Translations under genes and position numbers: made by a program | Source of the DNA: an uncultured Collinsella sp. | Lineage (GTDB): Bacteria > Actinomycetota > Coriobacteriia > Coriobacteriales > Coriobacteriaceae | Direction: 5' to 3' | NCBI GenBank assembly: GCA_900757285.1 | Contig: CAAENI010000095.1 | Span: 1-10,190 of the forward strand | Length of the DNA: 10,190 bases | Part shown: positions 1-6,107 of the stretch, in pieces | Numbering within the stretch: the first letter of the stretch is position 1 | Layout of the letters: each line of letters begins with the position of its first letter | Notes under the pieces: generated by a model | The model's input: only the letters and a program-made list of their open reading frames with translations | What the model was told of the DNA's origin: nothing | Database searches by the model: none

Positions 1-38
1 CGAAGAACCCGACATAGAAAACTCCTGTGTATTCGTTT

Positions 39-62
39 AAACGTAAACTATAGTTTACGTTT
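39..62. promoter_or_regulatory. Perfect 24-bp palindrome, probable operator of the XRE gene
   Basis: The half-site AAACGTAAACTA is followed directly by its exact reverse complement, giving 24 bp with no spacer. It lies 29 bp upstream of the XRE start codon. A -10-like TATAGT (49-54) falls at the palindrome centre, although I see no good -35 box. A second small palindrome, CGTTTAAACG (34-43), overlaps its left edge. A perfect palindrome at this position suits a dimeric repressor acting on its own promoter. Binding by the neighbouring XRE protein is inferred, not shown. Confidence 0.6.
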
Positions 63-91
63 TTGTTCAGCTCCATTTCAAACTCGGCTGC

Positions 92-310
92 ATGGACGAA
101 CGTGCGAAACAGATTCTTGGCAAGCGAGTCGAGCAGACGCGCAGGGACCTTGGTATCTCCAAGGTCGATTTTTGTGTGGCAGCAGGAATCAGCCGCCCCT
201 ATCTCGACAGAATCGAAGATGGAACGGCAAATTTCACGCTCAAGGTTCTATTTAAGATCGCGCCCGCACTCGGCATGACGGTGTCAGAGCTTCTCGAGGG
301 TATCGAATAG
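92..310 (+). CDS. Small XRE-family helix-turn-helix regulator
   Basis: A 72-aa protein that is almost entirely one Cro/C1-type DNA-binding domain. The N-terminal helix (about residues 3-18) is followed by the HTH, LGISKVDFCVAAGISRPYLDRIEDG (about 20-44; key residues G21, F27, A31, G32, S34, Y37, E42). Two closing helices end in LGMTVSELLEGIE, a typical domain end. There is no room for a ligand or protease domain, so it acts as a bare DNA-binding dimer. The start is the ATG at 92. The ribosome-binding site before it is poor, so leader-dependent or weak translation is possible. The palindrome at 39-62 is the obvious candidate operator. It converges with the asparaginase gene, leaving only 22 bp between the stops. 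The target genes are unknown. The domain call is firm; the role is not. Confidence 0.85.
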   Translation: MDERAKQILGKRVEQTRRDLGISKVDFCVAAGISRPYLDRIEDGTANFTLKVLFKIAPALGMTVSELLEGIE

Positions 311-332
311 GGGATACCCGTCGACAACTGAA

Positions 333-1346
333 TTATGCCATCGGGACGCGGTCGTGGTTGACTTGGCTGTAGAACAGGCGCTGAATCTCGGCGGCATCGC
401 GTGACTGGCCGAGTGCCCACATAGTCTTGGCCACGAGCGTCTCGGTGGTCATGTCATCGCCGCGCAGAATGCCCGGATGGTCGGCGTAAGCGCGGCCGAC
501 CTCGTAAACACCCAGGTCAAGGCCCTCTTCGGGGACTTGCGTGGTCATAACGACGGTGCGGCCCGAATCGACCCAGCGGAAAATTGCCTCTTGGAACGAC
601 TCGCCGGACTCGCCGAACTCGGGGATGCCGCCAATGCCAAAGGTCTCCAGAATCACGGCGTCGTAGCTATCTGCCAGAGCGTCCAGAACGCCAGGGTTCA
701 CGCCGGGCGTGAGCTTGAGCACAAACACGCGTGGGTCGATGTGGTCGTAGAAACGCACCGGGTTTTCGCCCTGATGAGTGCCGTGAAGCCCGTTGCGAAC
801 GATGCGGTCGTTGCGGATGTAGGCAATGGGCGGATAGTTGACGCTAATGAACGCGTTAAAACTCATGGTGCGCTGCTTACGGGCGCGTGTGCCGGCAATG
901 GCGACGCCGCCAAACACGATCGAGACGTCATGCGAATGCTCGTCGAGCGCATAGAGCAGGCTCTGGTACAGGTTGAGCTTGGCGTCGGTAAAGGGGTTGC
1001 CCATGGGCTTTTGCGAGCCGGTGAGCACGATGGGCTTAGGGCTGTCCTGGATCAAGTAGGAGAGCGCTGCCGCGGTGTAGCTCATGGTGTCGGTGCCGTG
1101 CAGAATCACGAAGCCGTCGTGGTCGGCATAACCCTCGACGATGACGTCGCGGATACGCATCCAGTCGCTGGGACGCATATTGGTGCTGTCGATGTTCATG
1201 GGCTGCACGACGTCGAGCTCGCAGAGGCCCGAGATCTCGGGGACGCTCTGGGCGAGCTCCTCACCGGTCAGGGCGGGGGAGAGGCCATTGCCGTCCTCGG
1301 TTGATGCGATGGTGCCGCCCGTGGCGATGAGAAGGATGCGCTTCAT
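333..1346 (-). CDS. ansA: L-asparaginase, cytoplasmic type I-like
   Basis: A 337-aa enzyme that hydrolyses L-asparagine to aspartate and ammonia. The N-terminus MKRILLIATGGTIAS carries the first signature, with nucleophile Thr12. HGTDTM at 83-88 carries the second signature, with Thr85 and Asp86. Lys157 in the segment RARKQRTMSFNAF aligns by spacing with the catalytic lysine of E. coli AnsA, completing the triad set. There is no signal peptide, so it should act in the cytoplasm. The frame is open 24 codons further upstream, but that extension (with several Cys and Arg) is not family-like. The ATG at 1346 has an AGGA motif 8 bases before it and puts TGGTIAS at the canonical position. Length is normal. 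It is monocistronic here, convergent with the XRE gene and divergent from guaA. The symbol follows the AnsA-type family; I cannot exclude a different naming in the source genome. Confidence 0.93.
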   Translation of the reverse strand: MKRILLIATGGTIASTEDGNGLSPALTGEELAQSVPEISGLCELDVVQPMNIDSTNMRPSDWMRIRDVIVEGYADHDGFVILHGTDTMSYTAAALSYLIQDSPKPIVLTGSQKPMGNPFTDAKLNLYQSLLYALDEHSHDVSIVFGGVAIAGTRARKQRTMSFNAFISVNYPPIAYIRNDRIVRNGLHGTHQGENPVRFYDHIDPRVFVLKLTPGVNPGVLDALADSYDAVILETFGIGGIPEFGESGESFQEAIFRWVDSGRTVVMTTQVPEEGLDLGVYEVGRAYADHPGILRGDDMTTETLVAKTMWALGQSRDAAEIQRLFYSQVNHDRVPMA

Positions 1347-1613
1347 GCTGGTATTCCTATCGTATTTGCCGCCGCAAAGGCGGAGTCGTTCGGCAGTATT
1401 GTGGCACAGGGCGTCCAATGTTCAAACGTATTACATCATCCGTAACGTTTGGTAACACTTCAATTGTCGTCAAACAGGGGCCCAGGTCGTGCGTTTGCCG
1501 TGCGCTGATGGCTGCGAGGGACGAGAAACCCCATATAACGTGTACACTATGGAAGTTATTTTCGTTTATTCGCGCGGGTGGGCACCGGCTCCCCGCCAAC
1601 AAGAGGGGGAACC
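1347..1613. other. Divergent ansA-guaA intergenic region
   Basis: These 267 bp separate two divergent genes and must hold both promoters. An inverted repeat CAAACGT (1423-1429) / ACGTTTG (1445-1451) overlaps the proposed asparaginase -35 and could be an operator. On the guaA side, TATAAC (1534-1539) and TACACT (1543-1548) resemble -10 boxes, but neither has a convincing -35 at the right distance. A GC-rich segment, GCGGG (1574-1578) paired with CCCGC (1592-1596), may fold in the guaA leader just before the ribosome-binding site. I do not recognise a purine riboswitch here. Confidence 0.5.
1398..1425 (-). promoter_or_regulatory. Possible promoter of the asparaginase gene
   Basis: On the minus strand, TTGAAC (1425-1420) and CACAAT (1403-1398) are separated by 16 bp. 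Each matches 4 of 6 bases of the housekeeping consensus. The predicted start, near 1391, leaves a leader of about 45 nt. That leader contains a small hairpin, CCGCC-GCAAA-GGCGG (1369-1383 on the plus strand). This is a weak match in a region without a better candidate. Confidence 0.3.
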
Positions 1614-3212
1614 ATGGATCAAAAGGCTTCCGCAAAGGTCCTCGTACTCGACTTTGGTGCGCAGTACGGTCAGCTCATTGCCCGTCGCGTCCGCGACCTC
1701 AACGTGTATTCCGAGATTGTCCCCTGCGACATCTCGGCCGACGAGATTCGCGAGATGAACGCCTCTGCGCTCATCCTTTCCGGCGGCCCGGCTTCTGTGT
1801 ATGCCGAGGACGCTCCGTCCATCGACCCCGCCATCTTTGACCTGGGCCTTCCCGTCCTGGGCTTCTGCTACGGCCATCAGATCACGGCCGTGACGCTCGG
1901 CGGCAAGGTCGGCCACTCCGAGGTGGGCGAGTACGGCCGCGCTACCATCACGCGTACGGCCGGCGCCAAGCTCTTTAACTCCACGCCCATGGAGCAGACC
2001 GTGTGGATGAGCCACCGCGACGCCGTCTCCGAGGTGCCCGAGGGCTTTACCGTTACCGCCAGCACCGACGTGTGCCCGGTTGCCGCCATGGAGTGCGTCG
2101 AGCGCAAGATTTTCACCACGCAGTTCCACCCCGAGGTCAAGCACTCCGAGTACGGTCAGCAGCTGCTGAGCAACTTCCTGTTTGAGATCTGCGGCCTGGA
2201 GCCCAACTGGAGCATGGACAACCTGGTCGAGACCATGACGGCCGAGTTCCGCGAGAAGGTCGGCGACGACCGCGTGATTCTGGCCCTGTCCGGTGGCGTC
2301 GACTCCTCCGTCGTGGCTGCGCTGGGCGCCCGCGCCGTGGGCAAGCAGATGACCTGCGTGTTCATCAACCACGGCCTGCTGCGCAAGGGCGAGCCCGAGC
2401 AGGTGGAGGAGGTCTTCACCAAGCAGTTTGACGTCGACTTTATCCACGTCCACGCCGAGGACCGCTATGCCGAGCTTTTGGCCGGCGTGACCGAGCCCGA
2501 GGAGAAGCGCCGCATCATCGGCACGCAGTTCTGGAAAGAGTTCTTCGCCGTGGCGCAGCAGCTCGAGACCGATGGCAAGCCGGTCAAGTACCTGGCTCAG
2601 GGCACCATCTACCCCGACATCATCGAGTCCGGCGCTCGCAAGACGGGCGGCAAGACGGCCACCATCAAGAGCCATCACAACCTGATCCCGTTCCCCGAGG
2701 GCGTACACTTCGATCTCATTGAGCCGCTCGACCACTTCTTTAAGGACGAGGTCCGTGCACTTGGTCTGGCGCTGGGCCTGCCGGGTCATATCGTGTTCCG
2801 CCAGCCTTTCCCGGGCCCAGGTCTGGCCATCCGCATCATCGGTGCGGTCGACAAGGAGAAGCTCGAGATCCTCAAGAACGCCGACGCTATCGTGCGCGAG
2901 GAACTCGACGCCTACAACCAGCGTCTGTTTGAGCAGACCGGCGAGCGCAACTCCGAGCACAGCTGCTGGCAGTATTTCGCGGTCCTGCCCGACATTAAGT
3001 CCGTCGGCGTCATGGGAGACGAGCGCACCTACCAGCGCCCGATTATCCTTCGCGCTGTCGAGTCCAGCGATGCCATGACCGCCGACTGGGCCAAGCTGCC
3101 CTACGACGTGCTGGCCCGCATCTCCGGTCGTATCGTGGCCGAGGTCCCCGGCGCCAACCGCGTGTGCTACGACATCACGTCCAAGCCGCCCGCGACGATT
3201 GAGTGGGAATAG
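1614..3212 (+). CDS. guaA: GMP synthase (glutamine-hydrolysing)
   Basis: A 532-aa cytosolic enzyme that converts XMP, ATP and glutamine to GMP, the last step of guanine nucleotide synthesis. The N-terminal class I glutamine amidotransferase domain (about 1-200) has the nucleophile Cys85 in GFCYGHQ and His172/Glu174 in FHPEV. The ATP-pyrophosphatase domain follows, with the P-loop LSGGVDSS (225-232). The C-terminal XMP-binding/dimerisation domain ends in the family-typical ITSKPPATIEWE. Length is normal and no residue is missing. The ATG at 1614 follows a purine-rich AGAGGGGGA ribosome-binding site. The frame is open 12 codons further up, but those codons overlap the leader hairpin and do not resemble the family start. 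The final codons (IEWE, stop) form the left copy of a direct repeat that recurs at 9899-9918, consistent with island integration at the 3' end without damage to the gene. Confidence 0.98.
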   Translation: MDQKASAKVLVLDFGAQYGQLIARRVRDLNVYSEIVPCDISADEIREMNASALILSGGPASVYAEDAPSIDPAIFDLGLPVLGFCYGHQITAVTLGGKVGHSEVGEYGRATITRTAGAKLFNSTPMEQTVWMSHRDAVSEVPEGFTVTASTDVCPVAAMECVERKIFTTQFHPEVKHSEYGQQLLSNFLFEICGLEPNWSMDNLVETMTAEFREKVGDDRVILALSGGVDSSVVAALGARAVGKQMTCVFINHGLLRKGEPEQVEEVFTKQFDVDFIHVHAEDRYAELLAGVTEPEEKRRIIGTQFWKEFFAVAQQLETDGKPVKYLAQGTIYPDIIESGARKTGGKTATIKSHHNLIPFPEGVHFDLIEPLDHFFKDEVRALGLALGLPGHIVFRQPFPGPGLAIRIIGAVDKEKLEILKNADAIVREELDAYNQRLFEQTGERNSEHSCWQYFAVLPDIKSVGVMGDERTYQRPIILRAVESSDAMTADWAKLPYDVLARISGRIVAEVPGANRVCYDITSKPPATIEWE

Positions 3213-3217
3213 TAAAT
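3198..3217. repeat. Left direct repeat (attL-like) at the 3' end of guaA
   Basis: ATTGAGTGGGAATAGTAAAT, which includes the guaA stop codon. It matches 9899-9918 at 18 of 20 positions, in the same orientation, with an exact core GAGTGGGAATAG (3201-3212 and 9902-9913). The copies are 6,701 bp apart. The 3' end of guaA is an established target of tyrosine-recombinase islands, which leave such direct repeats. Identity as an attachment site is inferred from position and sequence. Confidence 0.75.
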
Positions 3218-3226
3218 AGCCCTTTG

Positions 3227-3260
3227 CGAGGGAGGTCGGATGCGGCCTCCCTCGTTTTTT
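3227..3260 (+). terminator. Rho-independent terminator after guaA
   Basis: A perfect 9-bp GC-rich stem, CGAGGGAGG (3227-3235) with CCTCCCTCG (3246-3254), is closed by a 10-nt loop and followed directly by six T. It begins 14 bp after the guaA stop. It lies to the right of the left direct repeat, so if the island model holds, the terminator either came with the island or belongs to the conserved arm of the site. Confidence 0.9.
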
Positions 3261-3636
3261 ATTTTGATGCTATGGGTTGCTGTCCACTCCCGTGTACGTA
3301 GCACCTACAAGCCGACCGATGCAACTCCTAAGCTGTTTAGCTGGCATGATTGTTTGCTGGTACGATTTCGGCTCAATTCCAATTCGTCAAACCGCTCCAT
3401 CAATCTTTAGCGAAATGATGCTGACCGACCGATTGTTGTTGACGAAAATCCGCGTGACTTGGTACTCAGATTGTACTCACGACCTTTTGAGGGTCTAATG
3501 TCGCGTGCTCACGGGCTCTAAAACGACCTCTTAGCTTGTGTTTTGGATTATTCCGTCAACGCTCAACCTTTTAGGCAAAAAGCGCTTCTCAAATAGGTCA
3601 ACGTTTAGCATCAGCAGATGCCTTTTTGCTTTTTCC
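3261..3636. other. Left island margin without a convincing gene
   Basis: About 375 bp of relatively AT-rich sequence between the guaA terminator and the operator of the restriction-modification operon. An open frame at 3277-3498 (TTG start, 73 codons) has no ribosome-binding site and no recognisable domain, so I do not call it. Visible structure: two copies of GTACTCA spaced 11 bp apart, one helical turn (3462-3468 and 3473-3479), and two copies of CCGACCGAT (3312-3320 and 3425-3433). The paired GTACTCA sites near an attachment site could be arm-type recombinase sites or remains of a lost integrase region. That is a guess from position only. Confidence 0.4.
3608..3635 (+). terminator. Weak hairpin plus T-tract upstream of the R-M operon
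   Basis: A short stem GCATC (3608-3612) with GATGC (3617-3621) and loop AGCA is followed by C, five T, GC and four T. Only 5 bp of stem makes this a weak terminator. It could shield the downstream operon from read-through or be incidental. Confidence 0.3.
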
Positions 3637-3662
3637 TATACGTAATTACGTAATTACGTATA
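3637..3662. promoter_or_regulatory. 26-bp perfect palindrome, probable operator of the R-M operon
   Basis: The half-site TATACGTAATTAC is followed directly by its exact reverse complement. The palindrome is built from ACGTAATT units at an 8-bp step, so it can be read either as one dyad or as tandem overlapping sites. A -10-like TATAAA (3659-3664) starts inside its right edge, so a bound protein would cover the promoter; I see no good -35 box. It ends 31 bp before the start of the ribbon-helix-helix gene. RHH repressors commonly bind tandem short dyads in their own promoters, so autoregulation is the natural reading, but it is inferred. Confidence 0.65.
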
Positions 3663-3693
3663 AAATCAATACAACTGAACAAAGGAGGCCCGC

Positions 3694-3861
3694 ATGCCCG
3701 AAGCGCAACTCAAGGAGAACGCGAAGGAGCTGGACAAGTTCACGCTCTCGATAACCCGCGAGGACAAGCGGGCTCTTAAGTCGTACGCAGCGCGTCAAGA
3801 CAAGACCGTTGCCAAAGTTCTGCGCGAGTGGATCGACGAGAAGTGCAAGGGGGAGAACTAA
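3694..3861 (+). CDS. Small ribbon-helix-helix (CopG/Arc-like) DNA-binding protein
   Basis: A 55-aa basic/acidic protein. After an N-terminal arm (1-14), the segment FTLSIT (16-21) is a plausible RHH beta strand. REDKRALKSYAARQDKT (22-38) forms helix A plus turn, and VAKVLREWIDEKCK (39-52) forms helix B. This layout and length fit MetJ/Arc-fold proteins such as CopG regulators and type II antitoxins. The ATG at 3694 follows an excellent AAAGGAGG (3681-3688) with 5-bp spacing. Its stop overlaps the mod start by one base (TAATG), so the two are probably translationally coupled. No toxin gene accompanies it. Position suggests a control protein for the restriction-modification operon, acting at the palindrome at 3637-3662. 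The alternative is an antitoxin-like orphan. The fold is likely; the role is inferred. Confidence 0.75.
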   Translation: MPEAQLKENAKELDKFTLSITREDKRALKSYAARQDKTVAKVLREWIDEKCKGEN

Positions 3862-4133
3862 TGTCTCAAACAGCACAGGCCGTCGTTCAAAACCTCGTTG
3901 ATCGCGCGGTTAAACTGGGCGACCGTCAGCTTGCCGCTGACATTCGCGCCTTTGCGGCGCAGCGCCAGTTTGGGCTTGTATTTGAACACAACCGTCCAGA
4001 ACGACTTCGCCTTTATGGCAAACCTATCATGAAGGGCGATGTCGTACAGGTGCTTCCCGAGCGTGGCAAAAAAGAGGACTCTAACTCCCAACTGCTATGG
4101 TTGGTAAATACCGTTCGGGGGGGGGGTTGCTGA
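3861..4133 (+). CDS. mod: Type III methyltransferase Mod, N-terminal part (OFF-state product)
   Basis: As written this frame encodes 90 residues and stops at TGA just after a G10 run. The segment FGLVFEHNRPERLRLYGKPI (37-56) and the following MKGDVVQVLPERGK (57-70) match, from memory, the N-terminal region of Mod subunits of type III-like systems in Actinobacteria. The protein is therefore a truncated Mod rather than an independent gene. The start is the ATG at 3861, overlapping the RHH stop by one base and preceded by AAGGGGGAG; a GTG in frame at 3828 is less likely. Residues after the G-run (GGC, stop) are frameshift noise. With nine or twelve G the frame continues through VADLKPYQ into the catalytic part ending at 6105. 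This fragment has none of the methyltransferase motifs and cannot methylate DNA by itself. Confidence 0.85.
   Translation: MSQTAQAVVQNLVDRAVKLGDRQLAADIRAFAAQRQFGLVFEHNRPERLRLYGKPIMKGDVVQVLPERGKKEDSNSQLLWLVNTVRGGGC
4117..4126 (+). repeat. Poly-G tract (G10), phase-variation switch in mod
   Basis: Ten consecutive G within the mod coding sequence. With 10 G, translation ends at the TGA at 4131-4133. With 11 G it would end at the TAA four codons past the tract. With 9 or 12 G it is read as R-G-G-(G)-V-A-D-L and stays open to 6105. Mononucleotide G runs of this length are classic slippage sites in phase-variable genes. Read-length error at a homopolymer is the main alternative explanation for the exact count. 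Confidence 0.85.
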
Positions 4134-4206
4134 TCTAAAGCCATATCAATCGCCCTCATATGACGAAAACGAATGCGAGCCCCGCTCCGTTGCCGTCAAC
4201 GATGTC

Positions 4207-6105
4207 GTGCCTGTTGCTGAATATGACCAGCCGATTTATGCTGGCCTCAAAGAGACTGGGCGTGTCGAGCGCGGTGGCGATAAGCCCTATCAAGTAGTCA
4301 TTAACGGCGAAAACTACCATGCTCTTGAAACCTTGGCCTTTGCCTATGCAGGCAAAGTGGACTGCATATATATTGACCCACCCTATAACACCGGTGCCCG
4401 CGACTGGAAATATAACAACGATTACGTCGACGGCTCCGACGCCTATCGTCACTCCAAGTGGCTCGCCTTCATGGAGCGCCGCCTCAAGCTCGCCAAACAG
4501 CTGCTAAATCCTAGCGATTCAACTCTCATTGTCACGATTGACGAAAAGGAGTATTTAAGGCTGGGATTGCTGTTGGAGCAAATTTTTCCCGAAGCGTCCA
4601 TTCAAATGGTCAGCGTCGTCATTAACCCATCGGGCGCGAAAAGAGATTCCCTTTTTTCTCGCTCTGATGAATATGCCTTTGTTGTATTGCTGGGCTCGGC
4701 ATGCGTTAAACACCCTGAGGGGACAGGTGATGAGGAAGAAGTGAGGTGGTGGTATCTTAGGAGAACGGACCTTGCTTCTAGGCGAGGCACCAAGAAAGGT
4801 GGTGTCGCCCAGTTCTATCCCATCTACGTTGATAACTCCAGCCATAAAATAATACACATAGGAACCGCGCTAACTCCCCAACAGCCGCTATCCGATGCCC
4901 CTGTCATCAAGGGTGCGACCGCCGTCTTTCCAATTAGGGAAGATGGCATTGAGATGAACTGGGGATTGACAGCGACATCGCTCCAGAATTTAATTAATCA
5001 AGGAGTTGTTAGGGTTACCCCCTGTAGCAACCCACATCAACCATATGTATTTCGTTATTTAAGCGCAAACTATGTTGACAAGCTAGCTGATGGCCGTTGG
5101 AAAATCATTGGTAAACGGGAAGACGGTTCGAAAATAGTTGTCGAAGCGAATGGAAAGGTAACTCGTGCTACAACTATTTGGCGTAGTAAGGCTTACGACG
5201 CCGGCGCATATGGAACGACTTTGATCGGCTCTCTAATTGGCAAAGATAGACACTTTTCATTTCCAAAATCGCTATATGCAGTCGAAGACACTCTGCGTTT
5301 TTTTGTTTCTGACAAACCAAACGCTTTGATTGTTGACTTCTTTGCAGGTTCTGGCACGACGGCTCACGCCGCCATGCGGCTCAACCATCAAGATGGCGGA
5401 AAGAGACGTACGATTTGCATCACAAATAACGAGATCGCTGAAAGCGAAGCGGCATTATTAACCAAACAGGGCTACCGACAAGGCGACCCCGAATGGGAAA
5501 AACTCGGAATATGTAGCAACATAACCAAGCCAAGAATTAGCTCCGCAATAACCGGAATGACGCCCGAAGGTGATCCGGTAAAAGGAATCTACACTCTTAA
5601 ATCGGATCAGTATGTATTGGACGAGGACGCTCAGATTGTTAGCAGGAAAACTGGTAAATCACTGAAGGGCAAACGATATAAGCTGGTAAAGAGCGAAGAC
5701 CCATCCGTCAGAGATCAGTTCCCCATGGCCGACGGGTTCGAGGAGAACGCGGTCTTCTTCGACCTCACCTACGAGGACCCCGATGCCGTTGAGCTTGGTG
5801 TGGCGTTTGAGGAGATCGCACCTTTGTTGTGGCTGCGCGCCGGCGCCCGCGGACGCGTCATCGAGCATGAGGAGCCGGGCTACGCCATCTCCGACACCTA
5901 TGCCGTGCTCTTCGATTTCGCCGCCGTCGGCGATTTTGTCAAGGCACTTAAGGGCAGTCCCGAGGTTGTCTGCGCGTTTGTGATCACCGACGATACGGCG
6001 CGCTTCGCTGGGGTCAGGGCCCAGCTCCCCGGACTCGACGTGGTCCGTCTTTACGAGAACTATCTGCAATCATTCAAGATTGCCGCCGAGGATGCGGTGA
6101 GGTAA
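4207..6105 (+). CDS. mod: Type III DNA methyltransferase Mod, catalytic part (out of frame at G10)
   Basis: The rest of mod: 632 codons from an in-frame GTG, though the frame is open from 4108. It carries the amino-methyltransferase motif DPPYNTG (57-63) and, much later, the AdoMet-binding FAGSGTT (379-385). Catalytic motif first and AdoMet motif second is the beta-class order typical of type III Mod, which makes N6-methyladenine. The stretch between them (about 120-370) should be the target-recognition domain. Joined to the N-terminal part by a -1 change in the G-run, the product is 747 aa with DPPY at 172-175 and FAGSGTT at 494-500. GC is about 40% in sampled 60-bp stretches between 4800 and 5340, but about 60% near 5760-5820, suggesting a mosaic gene. 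The GTG has no clear ribosome-binding site, so independent translation is doubtful. res follows after 2 bp. Confidence 0.9.
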   Translation: MPVAEYDQPIYAGLKETGRVERGGDKPYQVVINGENYHALETLAFAYAGKVDCIYIDPPYNTGARDWKYNNDYVDGSDAYRHSKWLAFMERRLKLAKQLLNPSDSTLIVTIDEKEYLRLGLLLEQIFPEASIQMVSVVINPSGAKRDSLFSRSDEYAFVVLLGSACVKHPEGTGDEEEVRWWYLRRTDLASRRGTKKGGVAQFYPIYVDNSSHKIIHIGTALTPQQPLSDAPVIKGATAVFPIREDGIEMNWGLTATSLQNLINQGVVRVTPCSNPHQPYVFRYLSANYVDKLADGRWKIIGKREDGSKIVVEANGKVTRATTIWRSKAYDAGAYGTTLIGSLIGKDRHFSFPKSLYAVEDTLRFFVSDKPNALIVDFFAGSGTTAHAAMRLNHQDGGKRRTICITNNEIAESEAALLTKQGYRQGDPEWEKLGICSNITKPRISSAITGMTPEGDPVKGIYTLKSDQYVLDEDAQIVSRKTGKSLKGKRYKLVKSEDPSVRDQFPMADGFEENAVFFDLTYEDPDAVELGVAFEEIAPLLWLRAGARGRVIEHEEPGYAISDTYAVLFDFAAVGDFVKALKGSPEVVCAFVITDDTARFAGVRAQLPGLDVVRLYENYLQSFKIAAEDAVR

Positions 6106-6107
6106 AT

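Noticed and set aside
477..1304. 275-codon plus-strand frame opposite the asparaginase gene
   Set aside because: It is the antisense shadow of a well-supported gene with catalytic motifs. It has no ribosome-binding site and no domain; long antisense frames are expected at this GC.
1534..1548. guaA promoter at TATAAC or TACACT
   Set aside because: No -35 at 16-18 bp for either; not strong enough to call as a feature on its own.
1566..2960. 464-codon minus-strand frame opposite guaA
   Set aside because: Low-complexity Ala/Leu/Gly/Val composition typical of antisense reading of high-GC genes; guaA is unambiguous on the other strand.
3311..3400. Possible degenerate tRNA; the segment CGGCTCAATTCC resembles a T-arm
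   Set aside because: No 7-bp acceptor pairing, no proper D- or anticodon arm and only a partial T-stem could be formed.
3277..3498. 73-codon frame downstream of the guaA terminator
   Set aside because: TTG start with no ribosome-binding site, Cys/Trp/Ser-rich random-looking product and no domain.
3694..4133. Toxin-antitoxin pair made of the RHH protein and the 90-aa protein
   Set aside because: The 90-aa product is the N-terminal part of Mod and continues in another frame past the G-run to methyltransferase motifs, so it is not a toxin gene.
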